DNA of 30,782 nucleotides, taken from contig NW_014577467.1 of assembly GCF_000485595.1 (NCBI RefSeq), forward strand, positions 184,639 through 215,420. The letters are read 5' to 3'. The position numbers were made by a program, and so were the translations under genes. The notes below the pieces were generated by a model. It was not told the DNA's origin. It ran no database searches and saw nothing but the letters and a program-made list of their open reading frames with translations. Of the stretch, positions 30,506 to 30,782 are shown piece after piece; position 1 is the stretch's first letter, and every line of letters begins with the position of its first letter. This stretch comes from Priapulus caudatus (taxonomy: Eukaryota > Priapulida > Priapulimorpha > Priapulimorphida > Priapulidae).

Positions 30506-30782
30506 CGCGCGCGTACCGTCACACGTATTGTTACAGAATCATACAATCAACGCGCGCATACCGCTACACGTACTGTTACAGAATCATACAATCAACGCGC
30601 GCATACCGCTACACGTACCGTTACAGAATCATACAATCAACGCGCGCATACCGCTACACGTACCGTTACAGAATCATACAATCAACGCGCGCATACCGCT
30701 ACGCGTACCGTTACAGAATCATACAATCAACGCACGCATACCGCTACACGTACCGTTACAGAATCATACAATCAACGCGCGC
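30506..30782. repeat. 45-bp tandem repeat array, over 6 copies, runs off the window
   Basis: Unit cgcgcgcataccgctacacg.. followed by gttacagaatcatacaatcaa, period exactly 45 bp. Units from 30551 on are nearly identical; the first unit is more diverged. It lies about 300 bp upstream of the Walker A exon, in an intron. The segment 30410-30480 before it is rich in atcaat/atcagc hexamers. Confidence 0.95.

Noticed and set aside
30506-30782. CRISPR-like array
   Set aside because: The repeats are head to tail with no variable spacers, and the DNA is from an animal nuclear gene.

Overview
This is animal nuclear DNA: intron-rich, with GT-AG splice sites, many microsatellites and minisatellites, and DNA-transposon MITEs. 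The species cannot be named from the sequence; a marine invertebrate is plausible but is inference. One gene fills the window on the minus strand: the 3' part of an ABCB full transporter (P-glycoprotein/MDR-like multidrug efflux pump, closest in layout to ABCB1/4/11). Its 5' part (first membrane domain and start of NBD1) lies beyond base 30782, and its stop codon is at 98-100.

Layout in transcript order (right to left). NBD1 exons lie at 30212-30087 (Walker A), 29421-29218 (Q-loop), 28507-28337 (signature, Walker B) and 27738-27571 (H-loop). An acidic linker exon and the TM7-TM9 exons follow in 27360-10750. The TM9-TM10 exon is at 9827-9619, TM11-TM12 exons are at 8882-7078, and NBD2 lies in 6779-98. 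Outside the middle block every exon joins its neighbour in the correct splice phase: VALxGxxSGxGKST-type Walker A, SQEP Q-loop, LSGG signature, LDEAT Walker B and IAHR H-loop are all present in both NBDs.

The middle, about 9.6-27.7 kb, is different. It is built from direct copies of three blocks: P (four TM7-TM9 exons), Q (TM7 exon, CA repeats, GGAT and GATA arrays) and R (linker exon and a Tigger/pogo-like MITE). On the + strand the order is P1-Q1-R1-Q2-P2-Q3-R2. Copies differ almost only by one-base indels, exons in the block are frame-broken in different places, and the two irregular joins (R1/Q2 and Q2/P2) fall in simple repeats. The most economical reading is uncorrected long-read sequence placed into a gap and partly duplicated. 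A real tandem exon duplication is the interesting alternative.

Other points of interest: two intronic minisatellites whose units appear to have been seeded from the adjacent splice donor (33 bp unit) and splice acceptor (about 58 bp unit); a nearly perfect hairpin with 63-nt arms; a 95-bp hAT MITE with an exact 8-bp target duplication; and clusters of E-box and CRE-like motifs in introns. I found no operon, CRISPR, phage or bacterial feature, and no second confident gene.
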